The notes under the pieces: model-generated
Databases searched by the model: none
What the model was told of the DNA's origin: nothing
Seen by the model: the letters and a program-made list of their open reading frames with translations, nothing else
Source of the DNA: Methylocystis sp. KS32
Lineage (GTDB): Bacteria; Pseudomonadota; Alphaproteobacteria; Rhizobiales; Beijerinckiaceae
Assembly (NCBI GenBank): GCA_002862095.1
Contig: PHSQ01000001.1
Location: forward strand, 558,001 to 622,000
Length of the DNA stretch: 64,000 bases
Reading direction: 5' to 3'
Part shown: positions 1 through 8,896 of the stretch, in pieces
Position numbering within the stretch: the first letter of the stretch is position 1
Layout of the letters: each line of letters begins with the position of its first letter
Program-made: the position numbers and the translations under genes

Positions 1-1
1 G

Positions 2-370
2 ACCAAGGGCGCGACATACGAACTGGGCGGGCCGGAGGTTAAGACTTTCGAGTCGCTGGTCGAATATGTCCTCGCCGTCGCCGAGCGCGACCGCCGCATC
101 GTGAAGCTTTCCTTCGGCATGGGCAAATTGGTCGCGGCGATCTCGCAATTTATGACGAGCCTGTCGCTCGGGCTCTACCCGAAGCTTTTGCGGATGACTG
201 GCGATCAGGTCGAACTGCTCAAGAGCGATAATGTCGTCTCCGAGCAAGCCATGGCGCAGGGACGCACTCTGGAAGGCTTGAACATCGCGCCGGAATCCAT
301 CGAGGCGATCGTTCCGACCTATCTCTATCGCTATCGCAAGACCGGTCAATATCAGGAGCAGCGCAGCTAA
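2..370 (+). CDS. NDUFA9-like NAD-dependent epimerase/dehydratase family protein (3' part)
   Basis: The window opens inside this gene; the frame is open from base 2 to the stop at 368-370, about 122 C-terminal residues. The visible part begins with a run typical of the complex I NDUFA9 / atypical short-chain dehydrogenase family (YELGGPEV, residues 6-13 of the visible part), followed by a predicted amphipathic C-terminal region. In alphaproteobacteria this family is usually annotated as complex I NDUFA9 subunit family protein, an NAD(P)-binding Rossmann protein. The nucleotide-binding glycine motif lies upstream of the window and cannot be checked. Family assignment is from the short YELGGPEV context and C-terminal pattern, so moderately sure. 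Confidence 0.7.
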   Translation, partial: TKGATYELGGPEVKTFESLVEYVLAVAERDRRIVKLSFGMGKLVAAISQFMTSLSLGLYPKLLRMTGDQVELLKSDNVVSEQAMAQGRTLEGLNIAPESIEAIVPTYLYRYRKTGQYQEQRS

Positions 371-378
371 GCCGCCAT

Positions 379-1050
379 TTAAGGCGCGGCGAGTTCCGGC
401 GAGAGCATTTTGTGGATGCGCGCCATGAAGGCCGTGGCGAACATCGGGGTCAGCAGATTGAGCCCCGGCGTCGCCACGAAGACGGCGATGAGAAGTCCGG
501 CGAGAAAAATCCTGAGCGCGAAACGCTGGCGCATGTCGTCCGCTTCCCTGAGGCTGCGAAAGCGGGTCGCCGCGAAAGCGAAATATTCGCGGCCAAACAG
601 ATAGGCGTTGGCGAGAAAAAACGCCACGGCGTTCACGCCCGGCGCCAAGAGCAGCATCAAAGCGATGAGGTTGACGAACGCCGAGACCAGAGCGAAGCGC
701 AACGTCATGGCTATGGCCGTGGCGGGTGGAACGGGCCTGCCCGTCCGCCCGCCGGGATAAATCTCCCGCTCGACATGCGCGGCGAGGTCATCGATGAAAA
801 ATCCCGTCACCAGAATGGACACCGGCCCGATCAGAAAAGCCAGAAAGATCACCAGACCCGCGCCGGTGGCGAAGGTGAGGATCGTGTGCATCAGCGGATG
901 GTCGACGAGGACCATCGACAAAGCGAGCTTGTCGAGCCCGGCCCAGGCCAGCGCCAGCAACAATAGAGTGAGGCCGAGACTCTTATAGAGAACGGCGCGA
1001 AAAGGCGGCGTGAGAATTTGGCGCAGGGAAGCGAGCGCAGCTTCGAACAT
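379..1050 (-). CDS. EI24 domain (CysZ-like) integral membrane protein
   Basis: A 223-residue membrane protein. Hydrophobic segments lie near residues 22-40, 55-85 (two passes), 112-150 (two passes) and 178-205. The run NAYLFGREYF around residue 147 is typical of the EI24 family, which includes the sulfate permease CysZ; substrate in this clade is unknown. An open frame extends upstream to 1218, but the ATG at 1050 is preferred because a GGAAAG sequence sits just upstream and the family starts here; the upstream extension has no family match that I can see. It ends 9 bp from the convergent NDUFA9-like gene. Without cys genes nearby, a sulfate role is only a possibility. Confidence 0.78.
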   Translation of the reverse strand: MFEAALASLRQILTPPFRAVLYKSLGLTLLLLALAWAGLDKLALSMVLVDHPLMHTILTFATGAGLVIFLAFLIGPVSILVTGFFIDDLAAHVEREIYPGGRTGRPVPPATAIAMTLRFALVSAFVNLIALMLLLAPGVNAVAFFLANAYLFGREYFAFAATRFRSLREADDMRQRFALRIFLAGLLIAVFVATPGLNLLTPMFATAFMARIHKMLSPELAAP

Positions 1051-1676
1051 GGGTTCTTTCCTGTGGGAACGAAACGGCAAGGACATGGCGCCGCGGCGCG
1101 ACATGCGCAAGAGGGGCCGTCGATGGATGGGCGGAAGCGCGGCCATGTTTTTGATCGCGTGAAACAGGGGCTTTTGATAAAGGCGGCGACTATCAGCGTC
1201 ACGCCCGACGCCTTCCATCCCAAATGGAACTCCGCGATCGAGCCCCGCCCGCGCCGCGCATCGTCATGAAGCAATTATTTCGCGCAGTCACATTTGGGCG
1301 CTCACCGGAACGGAATCGTTCGAACGGTGATAAGTCACGTAAAAGCATAAGGTTGAGGCGAATTCAGATGGCAAAAGTCCATCAACTTTTGCGGAATTCG
1401 TTCTGGCGCCATTGATTGCCGATGATTTCCACCATCGTCGAGGATCGTTTATGCGAGCCGCTGTAACAGGTAGCGATGTGCGAATTCTTCGGCGGATATG
1501 ATTCTCCGGGATTGAAATTTCTAGGGGAGTCAGCGATTTTGGCGCTTGGGGTTCATTGGTAACGCATATAATTCCCCCGCTTTATGTGATGCCGAGGACA
1601 AGGCTGCTTCGCGCGACTTCATCGAACTCGATTTGCACGAACAGTTGGCGGAGCACGCGGGATGACCGCCGCGGCG
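1051..1676. other. Gene-poor stretch upstream of the EI24 gene
   Basis: About 626 bp between the EI24 start and the opgG stop. Short open frames here show no convincing start or family pattern. The only clear structure is the inverted repeat at 1359-1400. Confidence 0.6.
1359..1400. repeat. Two-part palindrome (stem-loop repeat)
   Basis: CGAATTC (1359-1365) pairs with GAATTCG (1394-1400), and GCAAAAG (1371-1377) pairs with CTTTTGC (1386-1392) around an 8-nt loop, with a 5-nt versus 1-nt bulge between the two stems. It lies between genes. The architecture (two short stems separated by an asymmetric bulge) recalls the palindrome at 17514-17555, so it may be a dispersed intergenic repeat; this needs a genome-wide count. 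Confidence 0.6.
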
Positions 1677-3272
1677 TCAGGGCGAGGTCCAGGGATAGGT
1701 CCAGGTTTCGGTGAGCGTGCGGGAGCCTGCGCGCAAAAACATCCGCAGATCGGCGGTCTCGCCGGATTTGACCGAGACGTCGAACATCGCGCGCAAACCG
1801 TCGATATGGGGATTGGCGGCGACGCTCGTGCGCAGCACTTGCCCGTTGGTGGCGTTGGCGACGACCTCCACCTGACTTGGATCGTTGACGTAATAGGACA
1901 TGTCGCCGCCTGCGAAATCGACCAGGAAGCGGCGGGAATTGACCGCCACTTTCTCCGAGGAGCCCAGAGCCTGCGGCGGCGCGCGGAAGGTGTTCACCAC
2001 CCGCCCGTTGGGCGAAAGCCGGGCCAGATCGAGACAGGCGGTGATCCGATAGGCGTAGGCGAGAGGCTTTTGCGGCTCCGGCGGCGTGGCCGGCGTCCAA
2101 CTCGCGACAATGTTGTCGTTGGTTTCGTCCTGGGTTGGAAGCTCGATCAGTTCGACCTGGCCCTCGCCCCAGCCGCCCTGCGGCTCGACGAAATAGCTTG
2201 GCCGCGATTCATAGCTAAGCTCCAGATCCTGATAGGATTCGAAGGCGCGGTCGCGCTGAATGAGACCAAAGCCCTTGTTGTCCTTGTCGAGGAAGGAGGC
2301 GATGTGCGGGGAAGTCGGATTGTTGAGCGGACGCCAAAGCCATTCGCCCGTTCCCGTCTGCATCAGCAGCCCGTCGGAATCATGCAGCTCGGCGCGAAAA
2401 TTGTCCCGGATGCGCTGATCGTTTTCGCCGGTTAGAAACATCGAGGTCAGCGGCGCGAAGCCGAACTTCACCGCCGCGCGCCTCGGGAACAGCGTCGCCT
2501 GAACGTCGACCGTGGTTTCCTGGCCGGGCGTGACGTCGAAACGGTAGGCGCCTGTCGCCGCCTCGCCGTCCAGCAAGGCGAAGATCGTCGCGCGATTGGC
2601 GCCCGCCGCCGGCGTTTCAACCCAGAATTCGCGGAAAAAAGGAAAGCTCTCCTTCTCCGTCCCCGCTTCGACGCAAAGGCCGCGCGCCGAGAGCCCGTAA
2701 TTCTGATCCCGCCCGAGGAAGCGGAAATAGCTCGCCCCAAGGAAGGAGATCAGCTCGTCGTTAACATGCGGATCGTTGAGCGGGTAATGCAGGCGGAAAC
2801 CGGCGAAGCCCAGATTGACCGGCGGATCCTTCTCCGGCTTGACCCTGCCGTAGTCGAACAGGCTGGGCGAATAGGGAATCGGCGCCGGCAGGCCGTCGCG
2901 TATGAGATTGATCGTCACCGGACGCCGATAAAGGAAGCCGAGGTGAAAGGTCTCGAGACGGAACGCCCCGCCGCCATTGGCGAGCAGCGCGTGATCGGGC
3001 CTGAACCTGATGTCTCGCCAACTGTCGAAATCGAGCTTGTCGAAGGCTTCCGGCAGACGCTGCGGATGGTCCTCGAAAGGCGCGCCGGCGAGCTCTCTGG
3101 CCCGGCTCAGCACGTCGTCGAAACCGAAACGCGGCGGCTTGATGACCGGAGGGAACGGCGCCGGAGGGCTCTGCGCGAAGGCTTGCCCGGCGAATCCGCC
3201 TCGCGACGCCATAGGAGAGGCGCCGATCGCCGCGAGGGACCCAAGCAGCTTGCGGCGGGTGATGTGCGTCAT
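1677..3272 (-). CDS. mdoG: Periplasmic glucan biosynthesis protein, MdoG/OpgG-OpgD family
   Basis: A 531-residue protein of the MdoG family, which acts in the periplasm in making or modifying osmoregulated periplasmic glucans. The chosen ATG at 3272 gives an N-terminus with twin arginines at residues 6-7 in the context ITRRKLLGS followed by a hydrophobic stretch and an AQA-type cleavage region near residues 32-36, that is, a Tat signal peptide. Tat export is a feature of OpgD more than OpgG, so the paralogue name is uncertain. The C-terminus ends in the typical WTYPW pattern. Length fits the family (about 510-550). The frame is open upstream to 3449, but the extra residues lack any signal and would bury the Tat motif. 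The glucosyltransferase partner OpgH is not in the window. Confidence 0.88.
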   Translation of the reverse strand: MTHITRRKLLGSLAAIGASPMASRGGFAGQAFAQSPPAPFPPVIKPPRFGFDDVLSRARELAGAPFEDHPQRLPEAFDKLDFDSWRDIRFRPDHALLANGGGAFRLETFHLGFLYRRPVTINLIRDGLPAPIPYSPSLFDYGRVKPEKDPPVNLGFAGFRLHYPLNDPHVNDELISFLGASYFRFLGRDQNYGLSARGLCVEAGTEKESFPFFREFWVETPAAGANRATIFALLDGEAATGAYRFDVTPGQETTVDVQATLFPRRAAVKFGFAPLTSMFLTGENDQRIRDNFRAELHDSDGLLMQTGTGEWLWRPLNNPTSPHIASFLDKDNKGFGLIQRDRAFESYQDLELSYESRPSYFVEPQGGWGEGQVELIELPTQDETNDNIVASWTPATPPEPQKPLAYAYRITACLDLARLSPNGRVVNTFRAPPQALGSSEKVAVNSRRFLVDFAGGDMSYYVNDPSQVEVVANATNGQVLRTSVAANPHIDGLRAMFDVSVKSGETADLRMFLRAGSRTLTETWTYPWTSP

Positions 3273-3659
3273 TCGACTGTATTCCAGAAAAGCAAACGAC
3301 CCACCGCGCGCCATTGCGGCGGAGAGGAAAGACATTACGCGACCCGACCCCCCGTCCGGGACGCGCTCTTGCCTAACCGGCTTCATCCGCTCATGCAAGA
3401 CGAAAGCGCCGGAGGCGTGCGACGCCGAAGCCCGATCGGCAAGGAGCATTCGCAGCGGCGCGGCGTGGAGTTCGCGCGGGCGCCCCGAACGCCGATCCGG
3501 CGCGCTTCAATTGCGCGCGGCGGAGGAAAATCCCACGGCGCTCCCCTCCCCCGCCTGTCGCTTGGGCGCCACGGCGCCGAAAATTTCCTCCGTAGCCTAA
3601 AAAACCGCTTGTCATGAATCAAAAAGCGCGTATCTACGGATTGCCCAAATCGCACGTGC
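3273..3659. other. Intergenic region between opgG and the decarboxylase leader
   Basis: Open frames on both strands are GC-driven and have no family pattern. It should hold the opgG promoter (minus strand) and, toward its right end, the promoter of the decarboxylase leader; I cannot place either hexamer pair with confidence. Confidence 0.5.
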
Positions 3660-3800
3660 CTGTGGTCGTGTGTCGGTCGTTGGGGATCCGGACAAGAGGC
3701 CGGTCAACCAACATGAAACAACCGGCAGCCGGAGGCGAACCGGCGAACTCCGTCTCTGCGGAGGATCGCGACTTAAAGCAACGACGGACCGGGCTTTTTC
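3660..3800 (+). promoter_or_regulatory. Structured 5' leader resembling the alphaproteobacterial speF RNA motif
   Basis: The region 320-460 nt upstream of ornithine decarboxylase can fold into a closed multi-stem element. GTCGTTG (3676-3682) pairs with CAACGAC (3779-3785) and encloses CCGG/CCGG (3688-3691 with 3700-3703), a CCGG-cag-CCGG hairpin near 3722-3732, and CTCCG/CGGAG near 3749-3763. The closing stem is followed by a GGGCTTTTTCG run at 3790-3800. An RNA family of this kind (speF leader, Rfam) is known upstream of ornithine decarboxylase genes in Rhizobiales. Assignment is from position plus hand-folded helices; no covariance model was run. The remaining leader to 4119 is also gene-free. 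Confidence 0.6.
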
Positions 3801-4119
3801 GTCTCTGTCAGCCCTCCAAAGGCCGACTTACCGAAGAGGCTTGTCTTTCTTGCCGGGCGTGCGGATCGGGTCAATCCCCTTCCAAACGAGGCTTTCCAAC
3901 TGACCGCCGTGCGCGTTGCGCCCAGCATCTTCGTCATTGGATCGCCAACGGCGCATCTACCGGATCGTCTGACGCGCGACGACGCGCGGCGGCGGTCTAA
4001 GGATCGCTGACCGATACAACGCTCGTCGCGTCTCCATCGCGCGTGAGCGAAAGCGGTCGGCTATCCATCGAAGTCCATAGCTGGCGCGCGAGGCCGCGCC
4101 CTTCGTAGGGGATGCCGCG

Positions 4120-5262
4120 ATGACCGATCGTATCCATGAATTTCTCCGCGCCCGCCGTCTGGAAGGACGCGACAACGGCCCGTGCCTCGTCGTCGACCTC
4201 GACGTGGTGCGGGATAATTACCGCGCCTTCGCCAAGGCGCTGCCGGACACGCGCGTGTTCTACGCCGTCAAGGCCAATCCCGCGCCGGAAGTGCTGTCGC
4301 TGCTCGCGGAACTCGGCTCCTGCTTCGACACCGCCTCCGTCGCCGAGGTCGAAATGTCGCTCGCCGCGGGCGCTTCGGCCGACCGCGTGAGCTTCGGCAA
4401 CACGATCAAGAAGGAGCGCGACATCGCGCGCGCCTATCAACTCGGCGTGCGCCTCTTCGCCGTCGATTGCGAGGCCGAAGTCGAGAAGATCGCGCGCGCC
4501 GCGCCGGGCTCGAAGGTGTTCTGCCGCATCCTTTGCGACGGCGCCGGCGCCGAGTGGCCGCTGTCGCGCAAATTCGGCTGCGCGCCGGAGATGGCGACGG
4601 GCGTGCTGGAACATGCCCATCGCCTCGGGCTCGTCGCTCACGGCGTCTCGTTCCACGTTGGCTCTCAGCAGCGCAATCCACGCATGTGGGACGGCGCGCT
4701 GAAATCGGCGGCGACGATCTTCAACGAACTCGCGGAGCGTGGCGTTCAGTTGCAGATGGTCAATCTCGGCGGCGGCTTCCCGACCAAATATCTCAACAGC
4801 GTGCCGGCGGTGAAAACTTACGGCAATGCGATCTTCCGCGCGCTATCGAAGCACTTCGGCAACCGCATTCCCGAAACCATCATCGAGCCCGGCCGCGGCA
4901 TGGTCGGCAACGCGGGCGTGATCGAGGCGGAAGTGGTGCTGATCTCCAGAAAATCGCGCGACGACGCGGTGCGCTGGGTCTATCTCGACATCGGCAAATT
5001 CAACGGACTGGCCGAGACGACGGACGAGATGATCCGCTATCCGATCCGCACCAAATCCGACGGCGACGCGACCGGCCCTTGCGTTATCGCGGGGCCGAGC
5101 TGCGACTCCATCGACGTGCTCTACGAGAAGGAGCCTTATCATCTCCCGGTCAGCCTGGAGATCGGCTCCAAGGTGCTGATCGAGGGAACGGGCGCCTATA
5201 CGACGACCTATTCCTCGGTCTGCTTCAACGGATTCGCGCCGCTCGAATCCTTCGTCATCTGA
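4120..5262 (+). CDS. Ornithine decarboxylase, type III fold (group IV) PLP enzyme
   Basis: A 380-residue alanine-racemase-fold decarboxylase that converts ornithine (possibly also lysine) to putrescine. The PLP lysine is K51 in FYAVKANP; H179 in HVGS, the glycine loop GGG at 217-219, EPGRG at 256-260, the C328-D329 pair in GPSCDS and Y360 in GAYT are all present and in family order, so the enzyme looks complete. The start ATG at 4120 is the first in frame with the conserved N-terminus. It is preceded by a long structured leader and followed 86 bp later by a GNAT acetyltransferase gene, a pairing seen in other Rhizobiales. Homospermidine synthase at 51240 would use the putrescine. Ornithine versus lysine preference cannot be read from sequence. 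Confidence 0.93.
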   Translation: MTDRIHEFLRARRLEGRDNGPCLVVDLDVVRDNYRAFAKALPDTRVFYAVKANPAPEVLSLLAELGSCFDTASVAEVEMSLAAGASADRVSFGNTIKKERDIARAYQLGVRLFAVDCEAEVEKIARAAPGSKVFCRILCDGAGAEWPLSRKFGCAPEMATGVLEHAHRLGLVAHGVSFHVGSQQRNPRMWDGALKSAATIFNELAERGVQLQMVNLGGGFPTKYLNSVPAVKTYGNAIFRALSKHFGNRIPETIIEPGRGMVGNAGVIEAEVVLISRKSRDDAVRWVYLDIGKFNGLAETTDEMIRYPIRTKSDGDATGPCVIAGPSCDSIDVLYEKEPYHLPVSLEIGSKVLIEGTGAYTTTYSSVCFNGFAPLESFVI

Positions 5263-5348
5263 TCGCGTAACCCAAAAAGAGTCCCGTCCGGCCAGCGCGC
5301 AACGCGCGCGAGGCGCGAGGATCCGCTCGTCTTCCTCTGGAGGCAGCC

Positions 5349-5954
5349 ATGACCCTGGAATCCGCCGCCCTCGCCAACGCCGCCGCGCCCTTCGGCGGCG
5401 CCGTGGCCGCTCGCCCGCGCTTTACGATCTCGGAGGAGACGACCGGAGACGTCGTGGCGCGCGAGGCGCTGCTCGACGCCTGTTTCGGGCCGGCGCGTTT
5501 TCTCAAGACTTGCGAGCGGCTGCGCGCTGGACGCCTGCCCGCCCGCGGTCTGGCGCTTTCGGCGCATGAGGGCGAGCGGCTGGTCGCCACCCTGCGGCTG
5601 TGGCCGGTTTTAGCCGGCTCCGGGCGCCCGGCCCTGTTGCTCGGCCCGCTCGCGGTGTCGCCGGACCATCGCGCGCTCGGCCTCGGCGCCGCGATGATCG
5701 AAACCGGCCTCGTCCGCGCGAAGGCGCGCAATCACCGCGCCGTGCTGCTGGTCGGCGACGCGCCCTATTACCAGCGCTTCGGCTTCGAAAGGCGCCTGAC
5801 CGAGGGCCTCGCCCTACCCGGGTGGGTCGATCCCGCGCGATTTCTCGGGCTCGAACTCGCGCCCGGCGCGCTGAATAACGCGCGCGGCCGGGTGAGCGCG
5901 GCGGGCGCATTCGCTCCGGCCGCGACGACGGCCGCCCTGCCCCGCGCGGCGTGA
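5349..5954 (+). CDS. GNAT family N-acetyltransferase
   Basis: A 201-residue protein whose middle matches the YhbS-type GNAT fold: the segment LGPLAVSPDHRALGLGAA near residues 98-115 holds the acetyl-CoA pyrophosphate-binding loop, followed by YYQRFGFE near residue 139-146, the usual GNAT C-terminal strand motif. The N-terminal 25 residues and C-terminal 30 residues are alanine-rich and probably disordered. An AGG-containing ribosome binding sequence lies just upstream. It lies 86 bp downstream of ornithine decarboxylase on the same strand, so it may be co-transcribed and might acetylate a polyamine or related amine; that is inference only. Confidence 0.85.
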   Translation: MTLESAALANAAAPFGGAVAARPRFTISEETTGDVVAREALLDACFGPARFLKTCERLRAGRLPARGLALSAHEGERLVATLRLWPVLAGSGRPALLLGPLAVSPDHRALGLGAAMIETGLVRAKARNHRAVLLVGDAPYYQRFGFERRLTEGLALPGWVDPARFLGLELAPGALNNARGRVSAAGAFAPAATTAALPRAA

Positions 5955-5978
5955 GACGGAAGGGCTACAAACGCGAAA

Positions 5979-6008
5979 AAGCCCGGTCTCTTGACAAAGA
6001 CCGGGCTT
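5979..6008 (-). terminator. Intrinsic terminator (bidirectional hairpin)
   Basis: AAGCCCGGTCT (5979-5989) pairs perfectly with AGACCGGGCTT (5998-6008) around an 8-nt loop. On the minus strand the stem runs into TTTTTCG, so it best terminates the FliJ-like gene; on the plus strand it follows the GNAT gene and may serve both convergent units. Confidence 0.85.
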
Positions 6009-6028
6009 AACGCAGCTTTGACCCAAAT

Positions 6029-6436
6029 TCAGACGCGGCGGAAGGCTTGACTCCCAAGGGGGCCGCCGCGGCGCTCCGCCACCACATCGACCAGGCGCTC
6101 GGCGGCGTGATCGCGCGCGTCCTGGTTCTGCGCCTTGGCGTGTTCCTCGGCGGCCTCCGTCGCCTCCTCCTGCGCGAGTTCCAGCTTTTCGCGCAGCTCG
6201 TTAAGCGACGCCGTTATATTGTCGCGACGAACGCGCGCCGCGCGCGCATAGGTGGGGTAAGCGAAGTGATTGGGGTCGGCGATGTTCGCGCGCTTTTCCT
6301 CCAGCTCGATCTCTCTGTCCAGATCGTTGGACATTCGCGTGAATTCGGCGATCATCGTTTGCAGTTGCACGACGCGCCGTCGTTTCTCCTCTGCCTGAAA
6401 TTTCTTCAGACGCAGCAATGTATCCCGCGACTTCAT
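6029..6436 (-). CDS. fliJ: FliJ-like coiled-coil protein
   Basis: A 135-residue protein, almost entirely predicted coiled coil, rich in Glu, Lys, Arg and Gln with heptad spacing from residue 5 to about 115. Size and pattern fit the flagellar export chaperone FliJ as found in Rhizobiales (start MKSRDTLLRLKKFQ). ATG at 6436 has GGAGAG 8 nt upstream; the open frame continues to 6592 but without support. No other flagellar gene is within the window, so it is a detached fliJ or a relative with another job. A family search against FliJ/YscO-type proteins would settle it. Confidence 0.7.
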   Translation of the reverse strand: MKSRDTLLRLKKFQAEEKRRRVVQLQTMIAEFTRMSNDLDREIELEEKRANIADPNHFAYPTYARAARVRRDNITASLNELREKLELAQEEATEAAEEHAKAQNQDARDHAAERLVDVVAERRGGPLGSQAFRRV

Positions 6437-6902
6437 AACATACTCTCCGATACGCCAAGGCGCGCCGCGCCCAATAAACCCGTTCCTCCAATTCGCGAGA
6501 CAAGGTGGATTATGCGCAAAGGAGGTTGCTTCTTGGTTACTCGCGGCCAAAATTTTTAATGCGCTTCGCACCGGCATTAACCAGGCGGTCAAACCAGGAG
6601 AAGGGATTGACGCCTATTCGCGCGCAAGGCGGACATCGCGCCACGAAAGGCCAATATTGGACTCCGTTCGGATAGAAATTAATTTTTTTTTATTGTTTCT
6701 CGATTTCCCGCGCCTAACACATGGATTAATGGCCGATTACGCGCTTTCCGACTCTTCGGACGCCGTTTAGCCGCTTGATTGCCACACTCGGCGGCGATGC
6801 TTACCTTATTGATGTGAAAAACAGCGCAAATCTCGCCGCCTCTAAGTGCCGCGAGCGGATTGCGATTGTTTCACAAGCCCAAATTAGGAGACGCTTAAAG
6901 TG
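6437..6902. other. Divergent intergenic region, fliJ-like / yfdX
   Basis: About 466 bp that is more AT-rich than its surroundings, with a T-run at 6682-6691. It must contain both promoters, but no hexamer pair with good spacing is convincing. No gene seen. Confidence 0.5.
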
Positions 6903-7640
6903 ATGTCGAACATTCTCTCGAAGATAACCCTTGCCACGGCGGCTGTCGTCCTAACGGCTTCGTTCTCGTCTCTCGTGCAGGCGCAGCAAGCCGGCGCGGC
7001 GGAGAGCGGAAAAGCGAAAGACGCGGTGGTTTCCGCGGCCGCGCCAAAGGACGAGACCGAAAAGACGTTGCTGAAATTGTCGCAGGACGGTTTCAATGCG
7101 ATGCGCTTCGTGCGCGCCGCGCGAGTGTCATTGTTCAACGGCAAGACGGATCAGGTTCCCGAACTGCTGAAAGACGCCAAGACAGCGCTCGAAAGCGCCG
7201 AAAAGGAGGCGCCGTCCTTCGCGGTCAAAGTCAGCGAGTCGCTCAATGGCAAGAGCGCCGGAACCGAATCGGAAACAGAGAAGGTCGATGTGATTCCGAT
7301 CGACGCCTCAATCGCTGTAGCCGACGATTATGTGCTGACCAACGAGAAGAAAGCGCATATCGCCAAGGCGAACGAACACTTCAAAAAAGGACAATCCAAG
7401 GAGGCGATGGAGGAGTTGCGCCTCGCCGACGTCGACCTCAACTACACGCGCACGCTGATGCCGCTCAATTCAACGATGAAACATGTCGATCAGGCGCTCA
7501 AGCTGCTCGGCGAGCACAAATATTACGAAGCCAATCTCGCCTTGAAGGCGGCGGAAGACGGGCTGACGATCGAGACCGTCAATCTGTTGGAGCCGGCCGG
7601 CAAACATGCCGCAGCGGCAGCCAAGCCCGGCGCGAAATAA
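6903..7640 (+). CDS. YfdX family secreted protein
   Basis: A 245-residue protein with a Sec-type signal peptide: basic start, hydrophobic stretch at residues 7-25 and a likely AQA cleavage near residue 28. The rest is helical and charged, with the YfdX family hallmarks FVRAARVSLFNGKTD and DVDLNYTRTLMPLN in the right order. In E. coli YfdX belongs to the EvgA-controlled stress genes and its function remains unclear; in Rhizobiales it is often found as a periplasmic protein. AGGAG at 6886-6890 precedes both a GTG at 6900 and the ATG at 6903; ATG was chosen. A GCCGCTGG/CCAGCGGC hairpin at 7654-7677 follows the stop. Confidence 0.85.
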   Translation: MSNILSKITLATAAVVLTASFSSLVQAQQAGAAESGKAKDAVVSAAAPKDETEKTLLKLSQDGFNAMRFVRAARVSLFNGKTDQVPELLKDAKTALESAEKEAPSFAVKVSESLNGKSAGTESETEKVDVIPIDASIAVADDYVLTNEKKAHIAKANEHFKKGQSKEAMEELRLADVDLNYTRTLMPLNSTMKHVDQALKLLGEHKYYEANLALKAAEDGLTIETVNLLEPAGKHAAAAAKPGAK

Positions 7641-7653
7641 TTCGCTTATCCAC

Positions 7654-7677
7654 GCCGCTGGTTTTCAAGCCAGCGGC
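7654..7677 (+). terminator. Hairpin downstream of yfdX
   Basis: GCCGCTGG (7654-7661) pairs with CCAGCGGC (7670-7677) around an 8-nt loop, 14 bp after the yfdX stop. There is no T-run, so termination is plausible but not certain. Confidence 0.5.
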
Positions 7678-8142
7678 GGCTTGCCGGGGGAGCAAAAAGA
7701 AGGCGCATGGATCGCGGTTGCGACGACTTTATGCCCTCCCGCTTTTCCTTTGCGGTTTTATTATACTTCACGAGAAATGAATCCGCCTATTCGATCGACA
7801 CGCTCTTTAATGTTCGACGCGGTCTTCCCTAAGGTTTCTTAACACCCGAGGGAACGATCTGCTCGGCGCAGTTTATGCAGTCGAACGCGCAACGCAAGGC
7901 TTCGGCATGCCGCCTTCGACTGCCGCGAAGAAGCTCTTTCCCTCTTGTGCGCGCCGTCGCGTTTGGTGGTTGGACAGGATGCGAAGGGTCACTGGATCGC
8001 GGACGACGACAAGAGACGCGGCGGAATATTCACGAGGCGCGAGGCGTCGCTGAAATATCTGTCGTCGGAACGCGGCCCCGGGAAAGAAAACATCCGCTGA
8101 TCGATCGAAGCCGGTGACGATCTGGAATGAGAGCGCGGCTCC
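7678..8142. other. Gene-free stretch
   Basis: Open frames on both strands here (for example 7875-8117 on +) are arginine-rich, lack family patterns and lack ribosome binding sites. Nothing else recognised. Confidence 0.5.
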
Positions 8143-8856
8143 TCAATCGACGAAGGAAAAGGCGACCAGGCCAATCGCGAGCAGCAGACAGGCCGCCGCA
8201 ATGGCGATCGAATAGCCAAACCGGACAAGCGAAAGCGTAATTTCGAGCTTGTCGCCGACAACCTCGACTTTGTCGAGCATGGCATTGACGACGACGCCAT
8301 TCGCATTGTCCTTGAGGACATAGATCGGCTTCAAGGCAAAGGCCGTCTCCAATGTCTTTTGCGCCGCCGCGCTCGCCCATTGCCGGAATTCTGCCTTGAG
8401 GGCCTCCGTCACATCTCCCAAGCCATGTTCGGCCGCGAATTTTTCGACCCTTTGTTTGAGCAATTCGGCTGTCCGGCCCAGCGGCTTTCCATCGCCATCG
8501 GCCTTGCCGATCCTCACCTCCGAGAACCGGATCAGCGAAGTCGGATGAAAATAAAATTTTCCGTCGCGATATATCGGCTCACCGGTAGTCTCGACATCGG
8601 CCTCGATCGCCTGGCCTTTCAAACGAGCCGAAATTCTCGCGTCGATCCTGATCCGATTATCCACGAAGCGCAAATTGGCCGACTCGATATTGAGATTTTT
8701 CGATTCGTCCGCCGCCCTTTGCCTCAATGCGGCGTCGATGTGCGCCCGAGCCTCCTGCTGTGTTATTTCGATCGTGTAGGTTCCGCCATTGTATGCGATC
8801 CACATGAATATCACCGCGACAAGGAGCAGGCAGCCGGCGGCGATACGCTTGTTCAT
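8143..8856 (-). CDS. DUF1439-like membrane-anchored protein
   Basis: A 237-residue protein with a hydrophobic N-terminal segment (residues 5-22) and a second hydrophobic segment near the C-terminus (about 212-234). The central region, with alternating strands such as NIESANLRFVDNRIRIDARI and a FYFHPTSL stretch, resembles DUF1439 (YceB-type lipid-binding-like folds), but there is no lipobox cysteine. The start at 8856 is the second of two adjacent ATGs and has GGAG 6 nt upstream. It is separated from the pqq genes by 40 bp on the same strand and may read from the pqq side, but a functional link is not evident. Confidence 0.65.
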   Translation of the reverse strand: MNKRIAAGCLLLVAVIFMWIAYNGGTYTIEITQQEARAHIDAALRQRAADESKNLNIESANLRFVDNRIRIDARISARLKGQAIEADVETTGEPIYRDGKFYFHPTSLIRFSEVRIGKADGDGKPLGRTAELLKQRVEKFAAEHGLGDVTEALKAEFRQWASAAAQKTLETAFALKPIYVLKDNANGVVVNAMLDKVEVVGDKLEITLSLVRFGYSIAIAAACLLLAIGLVAFSFVD

Positions 8857-8896
8857 CATTTTCTCCGCGGGGAAAATGCGGCCCAATGATGCGCTC

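Noticed and set aside
3614..4000. 128-codon open frame upstream of ornithine decarboxylase
   Set aside because: It runs through the structured leader, has no family pattern and its composition follows the RNA stems; a short regulatory peptide at its start cannot be excluded.
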